64,000 nt of DNA, taken from [Phialemoniopsis] sp. UDSM-2020 (taxonomy: Eukaryota; Ascomycota; Sordariomycetes; Thyridiales; Thyridiaceae). Of this stretch, positions 44,204 to 56,051 are shown one piece after another. Each line of letters opens with the position of its first letter. Positions within the stretch are counted from its first letter, which is position 1. Location: the NCBI GenBank assembly GCA_018873225.1, contig JAEILZ010000003.1:4216001-4280000 (forward strand), in the 5' to 3' direction. The notes below the pieces were generated by a model. That model searched no databases. It saw nothing but the letters and a program-made list of their open reading frames with translations, and had not been told where the DNA came from. The position numbers and the translations under genes were made by a program.

Positions 44204-47079
44204 CTAGAGAGCCGACTTCTTGCTGTCGTCGTCGTCGTCATTGTCGTCATCACCGGGAGGCGCAGGGGGAAACAGCTCCTCGAGAGCCTTGCCCTCGCCA
44301 TCGACCCATCCGCCGCTGAACCGGCCCGCGCCCCAGCGCAGGAACTGGTCCAGGCGCATCTCGCGCACGGCGCGGCGGCCCCAGACCTGCGCGAGGCAGT
44401 CCAACTGCAGGACGCTAAAGAGGCGCGTCAGCGCCTCCCGCTCCTCCGGGCGCACGACGTCGACGACCTTGGCGAGGCGCCGGTCCGTGCAGCCCGTCAT
44501 GTTGGTCTTGTCGAGGCTGCGCAGCGCGTCGCAGATCCTCGGGACCAGGTAGCGGCGCCGCGGGTCGTGGTGCCGGGCGATCCAGGCGTTGTCGAGACCG
44601 GGCAGGTCGACGAGGGCGTAGCCGCAGTGCTTGAAGACCAGCGTGCGCAGGCGGTTGCGCACGGAGGACCGTCGCGGGCCGATCCAGCTCGCAGTGCGCT
44701 TGGCGAGTCGGCTATAGTTCTCGTCGTCCTGGTCGACGGCGTAGGCGCGGTGGGTGTCTTGGATGGTCGGGCCTGGGGTGAGCTCGTTGAGGATGTGCGT
44801 CCAGCTGAACAGTTCCGGGCAGGGGATGGCGCTCTGGGGGGAGTTTAGCTGCTGCGGCTCGTCCGACTCGTCCGACTCGCTTGGCTCGTCCTCGTCCACA
44901 GCCTCCTGCGGGTCATCGAGCTGACCGAGGTCGTGGGTGAGAAACATATTGTTATCGTCATCATCCGCCACGGAATTCAAGGTGCCCAGGTAGGGGACGG
45001 CAATGAGCATGGATTCATCAAGGTCGGGAACGGAGCTCGGCTCTGGCTCTCCGATATCTGGCTCTCCGACATCCGGCGTCGGGTCCAGCTCAGGTCCTCC
45101 CATGTCCAGCAAAGAATTGGGGTCGACACCTCTAGTCTCGACACACTCTGGCCAGGGCCAGTTAGCTGCTTCACCCACCTTGAGGATAGACCGGTAGCTC
45201 TGAGTTGTAGGGCTGCCCGTCATAGAGACCGTCTCCAGGTGGAGCTCGGTCAGGTTGTACACGGTCATGTCCGAGACCACCCGGAGAAAGACGTGGGGAG
45301 TCACCCAGCAGTTCTTCAGAGACAGACGCCGGATGAACGGGATCGAAAGGAGGGTACGAGAGACTCGGCCAGTGTGTGCGCAGATCAGCGCGTCAGTGTT
45401 AGCAGCCAGCGGTGCAGGGAGAAGCCAGCGGTTGCGTTGAGCCAGGCCCCTGGCCAGCTCGCCGCCGCAGATCCACTCAAAGTGCAAGGAGTCAAGGTGC
45501 CGAAGCACAGCGACGTACTCATTGAGGAGTACAAAGACTGTCTGGTATGTAGAGGTGGCAGGGCTAACCGCCGTGTCCTTTAGCTCTGAGTCGCTCACCT
45601 TGCTGAGCACACGCCAGTCCGGAATTACAGCGATCGAAAGCTTCCGGAGCGATGTGAAGGATGCCCAGAAGTCATGATGCTGGAGAAGATGCACAAGACT
45701 GCCAGGAATGCGGGCGACGGTAAAGTTCGTGACGTTGCAGAAAATGTCCTTGCAATCGATCATAGCAATGACACAGGACTGAATCAGTGCTTCTTGGGCC
45801 CACATCATCTCTTGCAGAAGCTCTCTCTGAGGCTCAGTAAGGCCAGAAGGCACCAGACCTTGAGGTCGTAGAGTCGATCGAGTCAAGCCCTCTGCACAGT
45901 CATCTGCGTACTCTGGGACTGTTGTATCGCGTTAGTAGCTAAGCATGGGGAAAATGAAAAGATCGCTGTAAGTGATGCGTGCAGAGTCTACTTACCCTGT
46001 ACTCTAGCAAAATTCCGACGAACCCAACCGGGCTGCAGATAACCACCCAACGCACCAGCGTCGTTTTCTCTCGTCCCATCTACATTGTTGGTCAAATTCG
46101 CAACCGCCTCTTGCGCCTGCTTCAGCTGAAACTCCTCGTCAAAGGCCTTGCTGTTCGGCTTCTCGGCCCACTGGGACGTCTTGCCCTCGCAATCAAGAAG
46201 CATCTTAATGACGTGCTCGAGCTGTTCTTGTCGGAAGCCTGCTTGCAGTGCCATCTGCTTAAGCTGGCGGTAGCGGAGGAACTTGGCCGACGTGAAGAGG
46301 CTCTCCTGCGACGGCTCCGGGATGGAGTCGGGCTCGTACCGGGAGCTCTCGAAGACACGGTGCTTACGGTCAGGCCTATGGTCGTCACCGCCGAGGAAGC
46401 CGTAGCCTGCGTCGCAGGACAAGCCTAGCTCTTTGAGATTGACGAGCTTGCTCAGCGCCTCCTTGATGCGCCGGGTCTCGTCGGCCGAGTCCTCGATGCC
46501 CTCGAGCTTGGTGAAGCGCGGGTACTCGTCGACAGGCCAGCGGTACACTCCCCATGGCGCCACCTCGAGCTTCTGAGGCAACTTATTGGGCGGACGGTAG
46601 AGGTCTTCCTCGTTGAGCTCCAGGGCAAACGCAAAGGCGCGGATGGAGCCGCCGAACGTCTTAAAGACGTTGTCACCTTGGCCAACATAGGTGGCAGCTT
46701 TAGGAACAGTCTTGCCCGCCCCAGCATCGGCCCTCGGATCCGTGCAGCACAGAATCTCGGGCCGAAAGGAGAGAACCACATTGCGAAAGTACCGATGAGA
46801 GATCTTTTGATCAAACTCTCTGCATACTAGACGCAGACTCTGGACATCCTTTCGAGGAAGCCAGTCGGCGATGGCACCAAAGATCTCCACAGGAAGCTGA
46901 CCTGCAGGCCATGTCACCATGAACACCTCAGTAGGTGCTTCCGACATCTCGACTATGTTGGAAGCGTCAGCAAGAGATGCCTGAGGGTGAGTGAAAGAAG
47001 AACAATTGGGACTACCGTCGTGCATATCTCCAACACTCAGGACCTTCCGGCGCTTAACAGAAGGAAGGTTGTCATCCAT
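44204..47079 (-). CDS. F-box protein with long C-terminal region
   Basis: Probable SCF ubiquitin-ligase adaptor. Two long exons, 47079-45996 and 45918-44204, are joined in phase 1 across a 77-nt intron with GTAAGT donor, CTAAC branch site and CAACAG acceptor, giving 932 residues. The F-box lies at residues 60-105 (AGQLPVEIFGAIADWLPRKD, then LRLVCREF...SHRYFRN). Hydrophobic segments spaced like leucine-rich repeats follow (LVNLKELGLSCDA, SFTSLRKLSIAVIP, IPFIRRLSLKNC, LTELHLETVSM), typical of fungal F-box/LRR proteins, with an acidic low-complexity stretch near residues 620-720 (ADDDDNN, DEDEPSESDESDEP). The C-terminus is Asp-rich. Substrates are unknown. A 38- or 64-nt extra intron near codons 20-45 (GTAGTC donor) cannot be excluded. 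The upstream region holds a diverged repeat array. Confidence 0.88.
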
Positions 47080-48698
47080 TATGAAGATGAAGCACTCATC
47101 TGCAATGATCTGATGCCGCGGATAAAAAGCGGCACAGGCAAGAGCGGGAGCAGGATGCAATTGGACCCGTATTGCGTCTTCGAGGGCCAGCCAAAGAGCT
47201 CTCGTGTACAGACGCGGTCAGGACAAATGGCACACCTTTGCCAGGTATTGGCTAGCTCAGATGTAGCAGTGGAATGATCTTCCACTCAACAGTCGATACC
47301 TGGCAGTGGAAGAATACACTTCAGTGTGCCGTACCTAGTTATTATTAGCAAACGCAGCCGCGAGACCCTCTGTTGGGGGAGAGACAATACTTTTTTCAAG
47401 GTGAACGATACGCTGCGAGACCTTCTGAGTTGAGAAGAGAAGCACTCGAAGGGGGATGCGAGGCCTTCTAATCGAGTGAGAAAACGATGTTTTGTTACGA
47501 GGCAAACGGATCGCTGCGAGTCCCTCTGTTGGAGAGAGAAGCAATGTTCGCTTTGAGGGAAACAATTTTCGGGGTTGAAAATGAGGTGAAGCTGAAGTGA
47601 AATTGGCGAGACCTGCTTGCTTGAAGTTGGATGGTCGAGCTCGATAACTTCGAGATGCAGCCAGTGGGGCTCAAATAAAGTTAGTGGGTTTTGGTGGATG
47701 CAGTCTTCGGCATCGGCCTGTGGAGCAAGATGTACGGTACCGGCAGGCCTTTGGTGGTGGGGCCGGCAGGTTTACTTGGATTTGGTGGTTTGATGCTTGA
47801 GGGAAGTAAGAGTTCGGCAGCTTCAGATTTGCGAATAAATAGCCCTAGAGAGGTCAGGGTGTTCCATTATTATCATTGACCATGCCAGCTTTGACGTTCG
47901 GCACGCCTGGGTACGCTACCCAGCCCTCTGCCTGCCCCTCCACGGATTTTATCGGCAATCACATGCAAGTCCAGCAATGCATCACGCGGCTGAGTTCTTT
48001 CATGCGAAATTGTTTGTTATCATTAAAGCCATACTGCTGCTTCTAACAAAAGAAACCCAGACCCAAGAATTTGGTCTTCATCGTTTCTTCATCCACAATC
48101 TGTCCCAACGATGACTGACTTCCCATGGAAAAAGGGTAAGCAGCTTCAGAAGAGGGTAAATAGAGCATTCTTCATGTAAAGTATAGGAGAAAGCCGCGAG
48201 TCTTGCTGTCATTACTCGTCCCAGCATCAGCAGACGGGCCAAAAAGGTTCTGAGCCCCCAAGTTCAAAGCAAATTGTCGTGTCACAAAAGGAGAGCAAAC
48301 AGTGTAAAGTAACAAGGAAGGGGCAACTAGACGAGAAAAGTCAAACGGTCAAAAAAATCCTGGAGGAAAAAGAGACAGAGTTAAGAGTCTGGTAACTCTA
48401 CCTCCCTCATACCAGTGTAAGTCGAGATGTTGCGATGAAATCTGACCGATCCCGGCGACCAGGGAATGTCGATATTCCTTGGGTGCACGAAACGTATAAA
48501 AATTCATTCGCAAAAACAAGTAATGTGGTTAACGTTTGGATATGTCTGTTCCAGCTGCCGCAGTTGCCCTGGAGTTGGGCCACGGTCAGCAGGAAGCAGG
48601 ACATCATCCGTGAGATCCCCCTTTGGCACGTTCGAAAACCCTTTGGGTCCTCGGAGACGCCATGGCCCTCACGAGGGCGGGCGGTACTGCTCGAGCGT
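47080..48698. other. 1.6 kb intergenic region upstream of the F-box gene
   Basis: Promoter of the F-box gene (-) and 3' region of the DUF6590 gene (-). It contains the four-copy diverged repeat at about 47345-47570, then sequence with no supported gene up to 48698. Confidence 0.5.
47345..47570. repeat. Four-copy diverged tandem repeat upstream of the F-box gene
   Basis: A motif reading about GCGAG(A/T/G)CC(C/T)TCTG on the plus strand recurs with anchors at 47362, 47417, 47460 and 47518, that is at intervals of 55, 43 and 58 bases. Each is followed by a GAGA-rich tail. The first and last copies are the most alike (CCCTCTGTTGG). The minus strand is open for 76 codons through the array and repeats the peptide PTEGLAA twice, but the frame starts without an ATG. 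The array lies 270-490 bases before the F-box start codon. Confidence 0.7.
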
Positions 48699-50784
48699 TC
48701 AACGCTTGCTCTTCTTTGGAGCCCAAGCTTTCTCGATCGCTGACTGGAACGAGTCTAGGTCTTCTTCGGGGATGTAGCCGATGAAGAAAACCTTGACGTT
48801 ATGCTCGATCGACATTGGTTTGGAGTAATTGATTCGCGACTCCTTGGCCAATCTCTCATCCGTGGCTGTCGATACCATCTTCAATGGTTTGAATCCAAGG
48901 CTGGGCTCACCCTTGGCAAGTTTTGGCGTATCGCGCTTGTCGTAAATAATGCCGTGTTTTTCTGGTTTGACTCCTCTCTTGCTACATGCCTTGCCCTCGT
49001 AAGTCAGGATTGGCCTGGTGAGAACATATCAGCCCAAACCCCCAGGTCAGATTGTTTGATTTGAGTTGCTTGCTCACACGCAGATGCTGTGTCCAGAATC
49101 TTCCTTGGCGACGATATACCGACGGAAGCTGATGTAGAATACATCACCAAACTCGGTTTTTACCTTGGCCTTCTCGGTCATCTTGTCAATGTCCTCGCGA
49201 GTGGTCTGGCCTCTTGGCTCGGACCATAGGATCTTGAAGACCTGTGACGGCATGTCAGTATACACGGACGCATCAGGAGACACGCGATGCGTACTTGGCC
49301 TAGCGTGAACCGGCTTGAACGCTCGACAACGTAACCTGGTAGATTTCAAATTAGCCAGATGCGACGCCTTATAGGTAGTCAGGAAGTCTCACGGGGATCA
49401 ATTGTCTCTGGCAACCCAGAAGACCAGTCCCTTTTCCCTATCTTCTTTGAGGAGGAGGCTCCGGAATGCTTCTCGGCCCCGGGCGAGAGGGGCGCTATGG
49501 GCTAGATCAGCACAGTTATCGAACAGACTTACGAGAGGGAAACAAACCGTATCCATAGGTGGTACCCGGATATTGTTGCTGGCCTCCTCCCAGATAAGGA
49601 TCGCCCTCGGCAATAGGAGGAAGGTTACTTCCTGAAGGATACGCTAAGGACGACGAATTTCAGCCCGCGCTTTTCTCAAGCTCGTTTATGATGTCGGCAC
49701 TAGACACTTACAGTATGATGATGGGGCGACTGTCGAGTAGCCAGTGCCGGGAGATGTCGAGTAACTACTGCCTGTAGTAGTGTATTGGGGGGAAAAGGCT
49801 ACCCCTGGTGTCATCTCGCTCAGGGATTCCTTAGGTTCTGGTGCAAAAAACATCAGTGCCGGTGCCGAATAATATAGTAACTAGCTTGACGCACCTCCAG
49901 CCTCTTCAATCTGATCGCCTTTCTTGTGGGACTTCCCACTCGTCTTCTCCGATGTTTTGCCTTTCTCATCTCCGGCTTGGGAGTAGCCATACACTGGGTC
50001 GATGGGTTGCGCTTGCCCCGACCCCTCCGCGGACGCTTTACCTGTTATTCGTTAATTCAACGGCTCTGTGACACTTGATGTTGAAGCTACGCTGCTTACC
50101 ATATGAATACGACACAGTCGATGAGGCGGTACCGGAGTAAAATGGCTCTTCTGGTGCATCGTACGTGTCGTCCTTGTGGTGCCGCCTGGACTTGCCAGTA
50201 TCGCGGCTTTCAGAGTGCTTACTTTTTGACGATGACGACACAGCAGCCTGCTTGCCTTTCGAGGAGGTCTCCTTTGATGAGCTATGATGCTTATGCGACG
50301 AGCTTTTAGGCTCGTCCTTGGCCTTTCCCTTGCCCTTAGAGGCGGCTGGTGCTGAGGATGAGTAGACGTCTGCTTGCCAGGGTACTATCAGTGTCTACTT
50401 CCGCACAGGGTCAAGTACTTCAGGGTACTATACCGGTAGTATAGACATTCCCTCCTGTCGGTGAGGTACTGTAGCCGGCTGTGTCTAAAGATGTCTCGTT
50501 CAATTGATATGTCACGGCGCTGACATCGACAGGTGGCTGTGTCCGTGGATGGTTGTAGCTTGGTTCTCGCTGCTGGTACCAGACCCCTATGTGAACCAAG
50601 TAGACAGCGTCAGCTTAAGTAAGTTCCCTGTAGATATGAACATAGGGGAAAAACAAAAGAGGAATGGGCATCGTAGTCCGGAGAGCTGCGTACCGTCAGG
50701 GCCAAGCACGCTGCGAACATAGCCGCTGAAACCAGGTTCAGTGTAATACTCCCATTCGCTCGCACTAACGTATTGGGAACTCAT
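48699..50784 (-). CDS. DUF6590-domain protein
   Basis: Fungal protein of unknown function. Ten exons fit in phase: 50784-50694, 50586-50434, 50369-50100, 50041-49895, 49837-49712, 49646-49548, 49494-49393, 49335-49295, 49241-49078 and 49014-48699, totalling 502 residues. The first 330 residues are disordered, with a Ser/Lys/His-rich stretch (SSSHKHHSSSKETSSKGK) and Tyr/Gly/Ser/Thr segments. The C-terminal DUF6590 domain begins at RYVVERSSRF and continues VFKILWSEPRG, FRRYIVAKEDSGHSICVPIL, TYEGKACSKRGVKPEKHGII and SIEHNVKVFFIGYI, matching the family order I know. Exon 6 uses an unusual GTTTGT donor, so that junction is least certain; a nearby GTAAGT would leave an intron of only 31-38 nt. DUF6590 proteins are expanded in ascomycetes and their biochemical role is not established. 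Confidence 0.87.
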
Positions 50785-53700
50785 GGCGATTGCACATGGC
50801 GTTGGCGGGCCTTCCCGCTCCGAGGCAATACATATACAAAGCGACGGCAATACCTGGGAACAAGATGTACTTGAGCCGTTTCTACCACTGCTGTACGAGA
50901 GAAAAACCTGGGGTGATCACAGGAACCACAGAGAGGCATGGTAGATACCGAGAACAAGTCAGACCGCAGCCAGCTGCAAGAGGGGGTGCATTTATACGCG
51001 TAACTCTGGCACACAGAACTTTGCGGCTCTGCTCGTGCAACTGAAGAACTTCCTAGCATTAGCTTGATCAGAGTTGAGCGCACAAGAAGCTCGTGGGAAC
51101 GAGATCATGGGGAGTGGCCGGCTCCAGTGGATGGGATAGCATGCAAGTAGTCATATGCGCTCTTGCGTGCAGATAGATGCATTTCGCGGTTCTTTTCGCG
51201 TGGTAATTGTAGCCTGAACGGGTGATTCGCTCCACGACCGGGGAAGAAGGGAGCGACAAGGGTTGGGGCCCGGGATGGTTGCGCAGAACGGGTCAGTGGG
51301 TTACCCATTTGCACGGTGGAGGGTGTGGGAAGAACAACGGCATCTGGAGTCAGTATGAAAAAGATACCTGGCGAACCGAGCGAAAGGCGACAAGACCAAC
51401 GAAACTGACGGAGACTGACGGAGGAAGACCAATGCTTATCTTCAAACGCGGCCAATGACGTCTTGGGCCACCTCCATCACGAACAGGACGATGCATAGCT
51501 TCGACACACTGGTGTAGAAGCACGCAGCGCATTCATGCACACCCACTTGGAGAGGCAAGTAGGCTTGATGATTGGGTGAACGGCAAAGCACCGTTGAAGA
51601 AGTCTTGGATGGTTTGAAGCTCTGTCCGCTCATGGGGTGATGCGGGCCGGAACGATACGTGAAGAGGGGGGGAACATTGGAGCAAGCGGACACACACCCT
51701 TTCTCTTGTCGTGGATGGACCGAATGATGTAACCTAGGCTAGGGAGACATCACGGCTTTTGAAGCTGCTTTGCTCCTCCGCGTCGACCACCTTTAAGGGG
51801 CCAGTCCTTGCCTGCTCAGTGTCAAAAATGCCTCATGGGGAAGCTGAAAATCCGAGAGGTAGAGCATGTGTTGGATTGATGGGAAGAGTCTGGTCGTCTT
51901 TCACATAAATGGAGAGGAAATATGCAGCCAGAGTTGCGCCGGCATCAGACTTGGGAAGAAAGTTGCTGCTGATCGCTCAGTGGTCTTTTTGGCAGGAGCG
52001 AGCACCCTATCAGCCATACACAGCACTAAGGTTAGTGGATGCTGGGTCCGGCGGGTGGAGAATGCCGCGGGAGCGAAGGTGGGGTAGAACCCACTCTAGT
52101 GCTGTCACTTCGGGAAGGGAGCAAGCGGGAGCCAGACTAGGCAAGTCGGGAGAAGCTAAAGTGGTGCCGACCCAGCATTCGCTTTGCAGCACAGAAGAGC
52201 ACAAAGATTTGATGCTCTGCGATTAGGTAGACCCATCTCTCGACGAGTCTCACTGCCTGCTGGGATCAAGCACCCTCGCCAATGAAAGTCGTGTCCCGTC
52301 AATCGTGATGCCTGTCGTGGCGCGAATGGCCTCGGCTCTCTGCTGGGAAGGCCTTGTTCTCCCTGCCTGTCCATCACACCGTCTTTCTTTCTTTTGAATC
52401 ACGGCGCTACCGAGATGACTTTGATCCTGGCGCGCCAGGTCCGTCGCTCGGATAGTCTGGCCGGTGATAAATCACAGGTCGCATAGGAATGCGCCCGTCG
52501 CGCGCATCGCATTATCTTATCACCTTTGGGACAGGGCTGCATGATGCCTCCCAGCCGTGGTTGCGAGGCATCTGGGGAAAACGCGGCGCACGCATGTCCC
52601 GACGGAGAGGAATGGGAAGGGCACAGTTCACGCGCGCGCGCGCGATCTTCGATGGCGATATGCCCATTGCCACTCCTCCCACCCTCCTCTCCATCCCTCG
52701 GCAGAGACATCTCGTAGCTGTGCTGATACCTTGGGTCGTTGCCGGTCATCTGGCATTCATACATACATATTGCATTCGCATAATAACAAAAACTCAAAAC
52801 GTTGCTTTTTGTTTGGTTTAGTGTCCTTCTCGTGATGGGCCAAGTGCGACGGTGCTGGCAAAGTGCAACCACTCAGCTGGGCACACGATGACTCAGGGGG
52901 AGACAGGTGTGGGGGCTTTCAGCAGGATTCGGGCTTCCATCGAAGACACGTAAAGAAGCACGGAATGCTCGTTGACAGGATGCTGGTCGAGGACAAGAGT
53001 GATATGTTCGTGTAATGGGGGGACAAAGCCGTGTCAATCACATCTAATCGGTCCATCGTGGCCCAGCAAAACCAGCGGGCGCTAGTGCCGATCCTTGAAA
53101 GGGGGTTCCCTGAATGTAGTGAAACCGGTGAGCCGGTATTTCTGTTCGCGGCGGGCCGTGTCATTAAGTACAATGGATGACTTGGGTCATGGAGGGGGGT
53201 GGAGGCGGGGGGTATCCAGAGATGAAGCACAAGATGCCGTTAATTCGCGGTTCCAAAGTAAGGCGAACGGCGTGTAACGTTTCCTGATTCGTCGTCATGG
53301 AAAATCGGCCTATTTTCATCTCTGATTTCTTGCCTGACATTTTCTCCTTTTGCTGGGTTGGCGTGTCTATCGTCCGTGTCGGGTACCTGACTTGCCCCAA
53401 TCCAAACTTCCTTCCATACCTCGTCATCCTTGTGTGTTGTGAGCTGTGTGTTGCGCTTTCCCGAAAAAAAGGCCAATAAGGTAGCCCCGACGCGTTCCTT
53501 CCTTGAGCCTCACGAGGGTCGGAAAATCTCTTGAGGAGCGTGGAGACTCTGGAGACTCTGGAGACTTTTTATTAGTAGCTGTCTGAAAGATGGTCACGGA
53601 TTGTGAAAGGCGGCGAAGGCAGACAAGGGCATCTTCTGATCAACAGGCCTCAGGCGATAAATTGCACATGTTTGCGGTATCGTCGACCACACCTTCAACC

Positions 53701-53798
53701 TCTCCAGCGCCCCATATCGATCGGAGCCCATGTGAAGAGCATGGCTGTGACATACGCTTCCACTAAACCCGAGTCTCACCGACAGTGTTCATTCCCTG
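50785..53798. other. 3 kb divergent intergenic region
   Basis: Between the DUF6590 gene (-) and the coiled-coil gene (+). It contains a (CG)7 run at 52631-52644 and a 9-base direct repeat (GGAGACTCT) at 53542-53567. ORFs of up to 157 codons are present on both strands but overlap one another and have no recognisable features. Confidence 0.5.
53542..53567. repeat. Short tandem repeat, GGAGACTCT about x3
   Basis: Two exact 9-base copies and most of a third, about 230 bases upstream of the coiled-coil gene. Confidence 0.8.
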
Positions 53799-56051
53799 AT
53801 GACAGAGTCACCGCCGCCTAGTCCCCAGACTGCTGGTGACCGGCGTGGGTCTGGATCTCACGATCACGTCCCGAACGGTCATCCGTCGGTGGAAAGGCAG
53901 GATGCGCCGATCCGGCACTTGTTCACGCAGGACGTGCAGCGTCGCCTTCCCCCAAAATCGCGAGGATCGCGGAACTGGCCGGTCCTCCATGCAGATACCA
54001 CCGGCGCAACACGACAGGCGGTTGCTTCGGACCCGGAAATAATAAGATCAGTGAGCAGCAGCGGTGCCGGAATTGTCCCTTCTCTCAGCCTGCTCCCGGA
54101 TGCCGCAGCTAGCAAAGATGAGCAGAACCCACCCCTTTTCAAAGCTGTCTTGGGACGTGTGTATGCCGAGTCGGAAGACATCAGTCACCCCGCCCGCGTC
54201 GACAGCCATGACACCATAGAGACTGAGACGCAGGCGGATACTTCCGATGTGAACTATAGCTCTGCCCGGCACAGCAAATATGGGAGCTCTGTTGTCGACT
54301 CACAACAGTCCAGTGAGCTCGAGGACATCGAGAAATTTGACCAGCAATTTCCACCCCTTCGACGGACCATGCGGCGGCCTGCTCCAGCCCTTGTCAAGTC
54401 TCGCCAGCATGCCATCGCGGAACAGCTACAGAGGATAGAATCGCCAGTACGACGGACAAGCGAGCCTGAAAGCGATGATTCAGACAATTCCTCTGACTTT
54501 GCCGTCGAAGATCAACGCACCAAGTTGTGGACAGATTTGTACGAACAACGTCGTAAAGTTGAACAGCTGCGGCAAAGTATACAACGCCAACACAGACGCG
54601 TTCAAATGCTTCAGAGACAATGGTCTAAGGCTGATAACGCTTACGTCGGCCTTATGAGGACATCGTTCGTCAAGGATCATACCTCTCATCCGTCCGAGAT
54701 AGAGACTCTACTCGAGCACTTTCAAGAAGCGCAGTCACGCAAGAACAATTTTCTGTACGCCCAAGATGAATACAACAATCTACAACAGAAAATCGGCATT
54801 GCAGAAACGGTTCAGCAAAATGCCGAGCGACTCTTCTTTAGCTCTTGGTTTGAGGCACAATACTCACAGTCCGAACCCAACGGTCCTCCATCGCCTATGC
54901 AAGGACTTAACAGAAGGAAACAGCCGGTTCCTTACTACTTGATGGGAATTTCTGGTGACAGATCAACAGATCTACATCCTCGATACCAAGAGCTTCTCGA
55001 TGCTGTTGCCGAACGAACTCTGGCCAACGAGCACCACACCGACCTACTGCGACGTTGGAGTGTTATTATTGATAACTTAGAAAGAGGGCTCAAGATTGAC
55101 CTTTATACCGCAGAGCAAAGACTGCAGAAGTCTAATGTGCAGGAGGACGCTGCTTCTGGTGGGAAACAACCTCGCCGCGCCGAACTTGAAAAGATACAGA
55201 AAGATGTGATTTCCATTAGGGAGCTGATCGATCTCTTCCAGACGGACGGAGACGTATGGAAACAGCTGACCGAGGAAAGATTGACTGGGAATTTGAGCGA
55301 GGAAGATCGCGAATTCCTCCAAGAGTACGAAGACAATGAGATGCGTGCCCGGGACAGAGTGACACAGACAGAACAAACAGTCTCGCGGTTGGCAAAGGAC
55401 TGCAAGGCAAAAGGCCTGATGCCTCACTCCGCCAATTACAACGAGGATTTTTCTATTTTCTACGACATCGTACAATTACCCTTGAGCGAAATCCACGCCT
55501 TGGATATCCAGGAGGAAGATGACCTGTCCGACGAGGAGGAAGAGGAGCCTGCCACTACTCGCTTCACTGGGCTTTTGTCAACCTCCAAGCACTTACTAGG
55601 AGACCAGCCTCTCACTATTGACCAGGCCTGGGTCAAAGCACAGGGACTGCCGCGCGAGGACCCTGACACCTCGAGGATAATTGAGGACCTAAGAAAAGAA
55701 CACGGCATTTACAATCTTCTGTCACAATTTGAAAACCGTTTCGACTACGTCAACAGATGGCTTTTACACCGGCTGCGCATATCCCCTCTCGAGATCGACC
55801 AACTCTTCTCGGTTTTCTCCACGATGCTCCGGGTCATCGACGTCCGACGCTGGCAGAACGACGTCCTCTATTGGTGGCCTAGGGATGGGACAGACAGCCC
55901 TCCGAACCAACGAAGCACTTCTGTCAGTGCCCCAGCTGCTTACTACCAGTCGAGACCTGTCAGCCTCCAGTCCATCACGCAGTCGGCAGAGGATCCGGCC
56001 GTCGAAACTCCACACAGCCCTACTTCTCCGCTTCGGGTACTCCCTTTCTAA
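53799..56051 (+). CDS. Intronless coiled-coil protein, unrecognised family
   Basis: A single 750-codon exon from the ATG at 53799. Residues 1-235 are disordered and polar, with Pro, Ser and Asp clusters (TESPPPSPQTAGDRRGSGS; SEPESDDSDNSSDF). Predicted coiled-coil segments lie at about 243-280 (LYEQRRKVEQLRQSIQRQHR), 303-345 and 425-535, separated by a short region around YYLMGISGD. An acidic run (DLSDEEEEEP) at about 575-584 precedes a C-terminal helical block rich in aromatic residues (FENRFDYVNRWLLHRLRIS; RRWQNDVLYWWPRDG) and a Ser/Pro tail. No transmembrane segment or enzyme motif is seen. The layout would suit a scaffold or cytoskeleton-linked protein, but this is inference from shape only. 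Intron absence is unusual beside its intron-bearing neighbours. Confidence 0.82.
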   Translation: MTESPPPSPQTAGDRRGSGSHDHVPNGHPSVERQDAPIRHLFTQDVQRRLPPKSRGSRNWPVLHADTTGATRQAVASDPEIIRSVSSSGAGIVPSLSLLPDAAASKDEQNPPLFKAVLGRVYAESEDISHPARVDSHDTIETETQADTSDVNYSSARHSKYGSSVVDSQQSSELEDIEKFDQQFPPLRRTMRRPAPALVKSRQHAIAEQLQRIESPVRRTSEPESDDSDNSSDFAVEDQRTKLWTDLYEQRRKVEQLRQSIQRQHRRVQMLQRQWSKADNAYVGLMRTSFVKDHTSHPSEIETLLEHFQEAQSRKNNFLYAQDEYNNLQQKIGIAETVQQNAERLFFSSWFEAQYSQSEPNGPPSPMQGLNRRKQPVPYYLMGISGDRSTDLHPRYQELLDAVAERTLANEHHTDLLRRWSVIIDNLERGLKIDLYTAEQRLQKSNVQEDAASGGKQPRRAELEKIQKDVISIRELIDLFQTDGDVWKQLTEERLTGNLSEEDREFLQEYEDNEMRARDRVTQTEQTVSRLAKDCKAKGLMPHSANYNEDFSIFYDIVQLPLSEIHALDIQEEDDLSDEEEEEPATTRFTGLLSTSKHLLGDQPLTIDQAWVKAQGLPREDPDTSRIIEDLRKEHGIYNLLSQFENRFDYVNRWLLHRLRISPLEIDQLFSVFSTMLRVIDVRRWQNDVLYWWPRDGTDSPPNQRSTSVSAPAAYYQSRPVSLQSITQSAEDPAVETPHSPTSPLRVLPF

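Noticed and set aside
44162..44848. 228-codon plus-strand ORF
   Set aside because: Antisense to the GC-rich last exon of the F-box gene. Open because of codon bias on the real strand.
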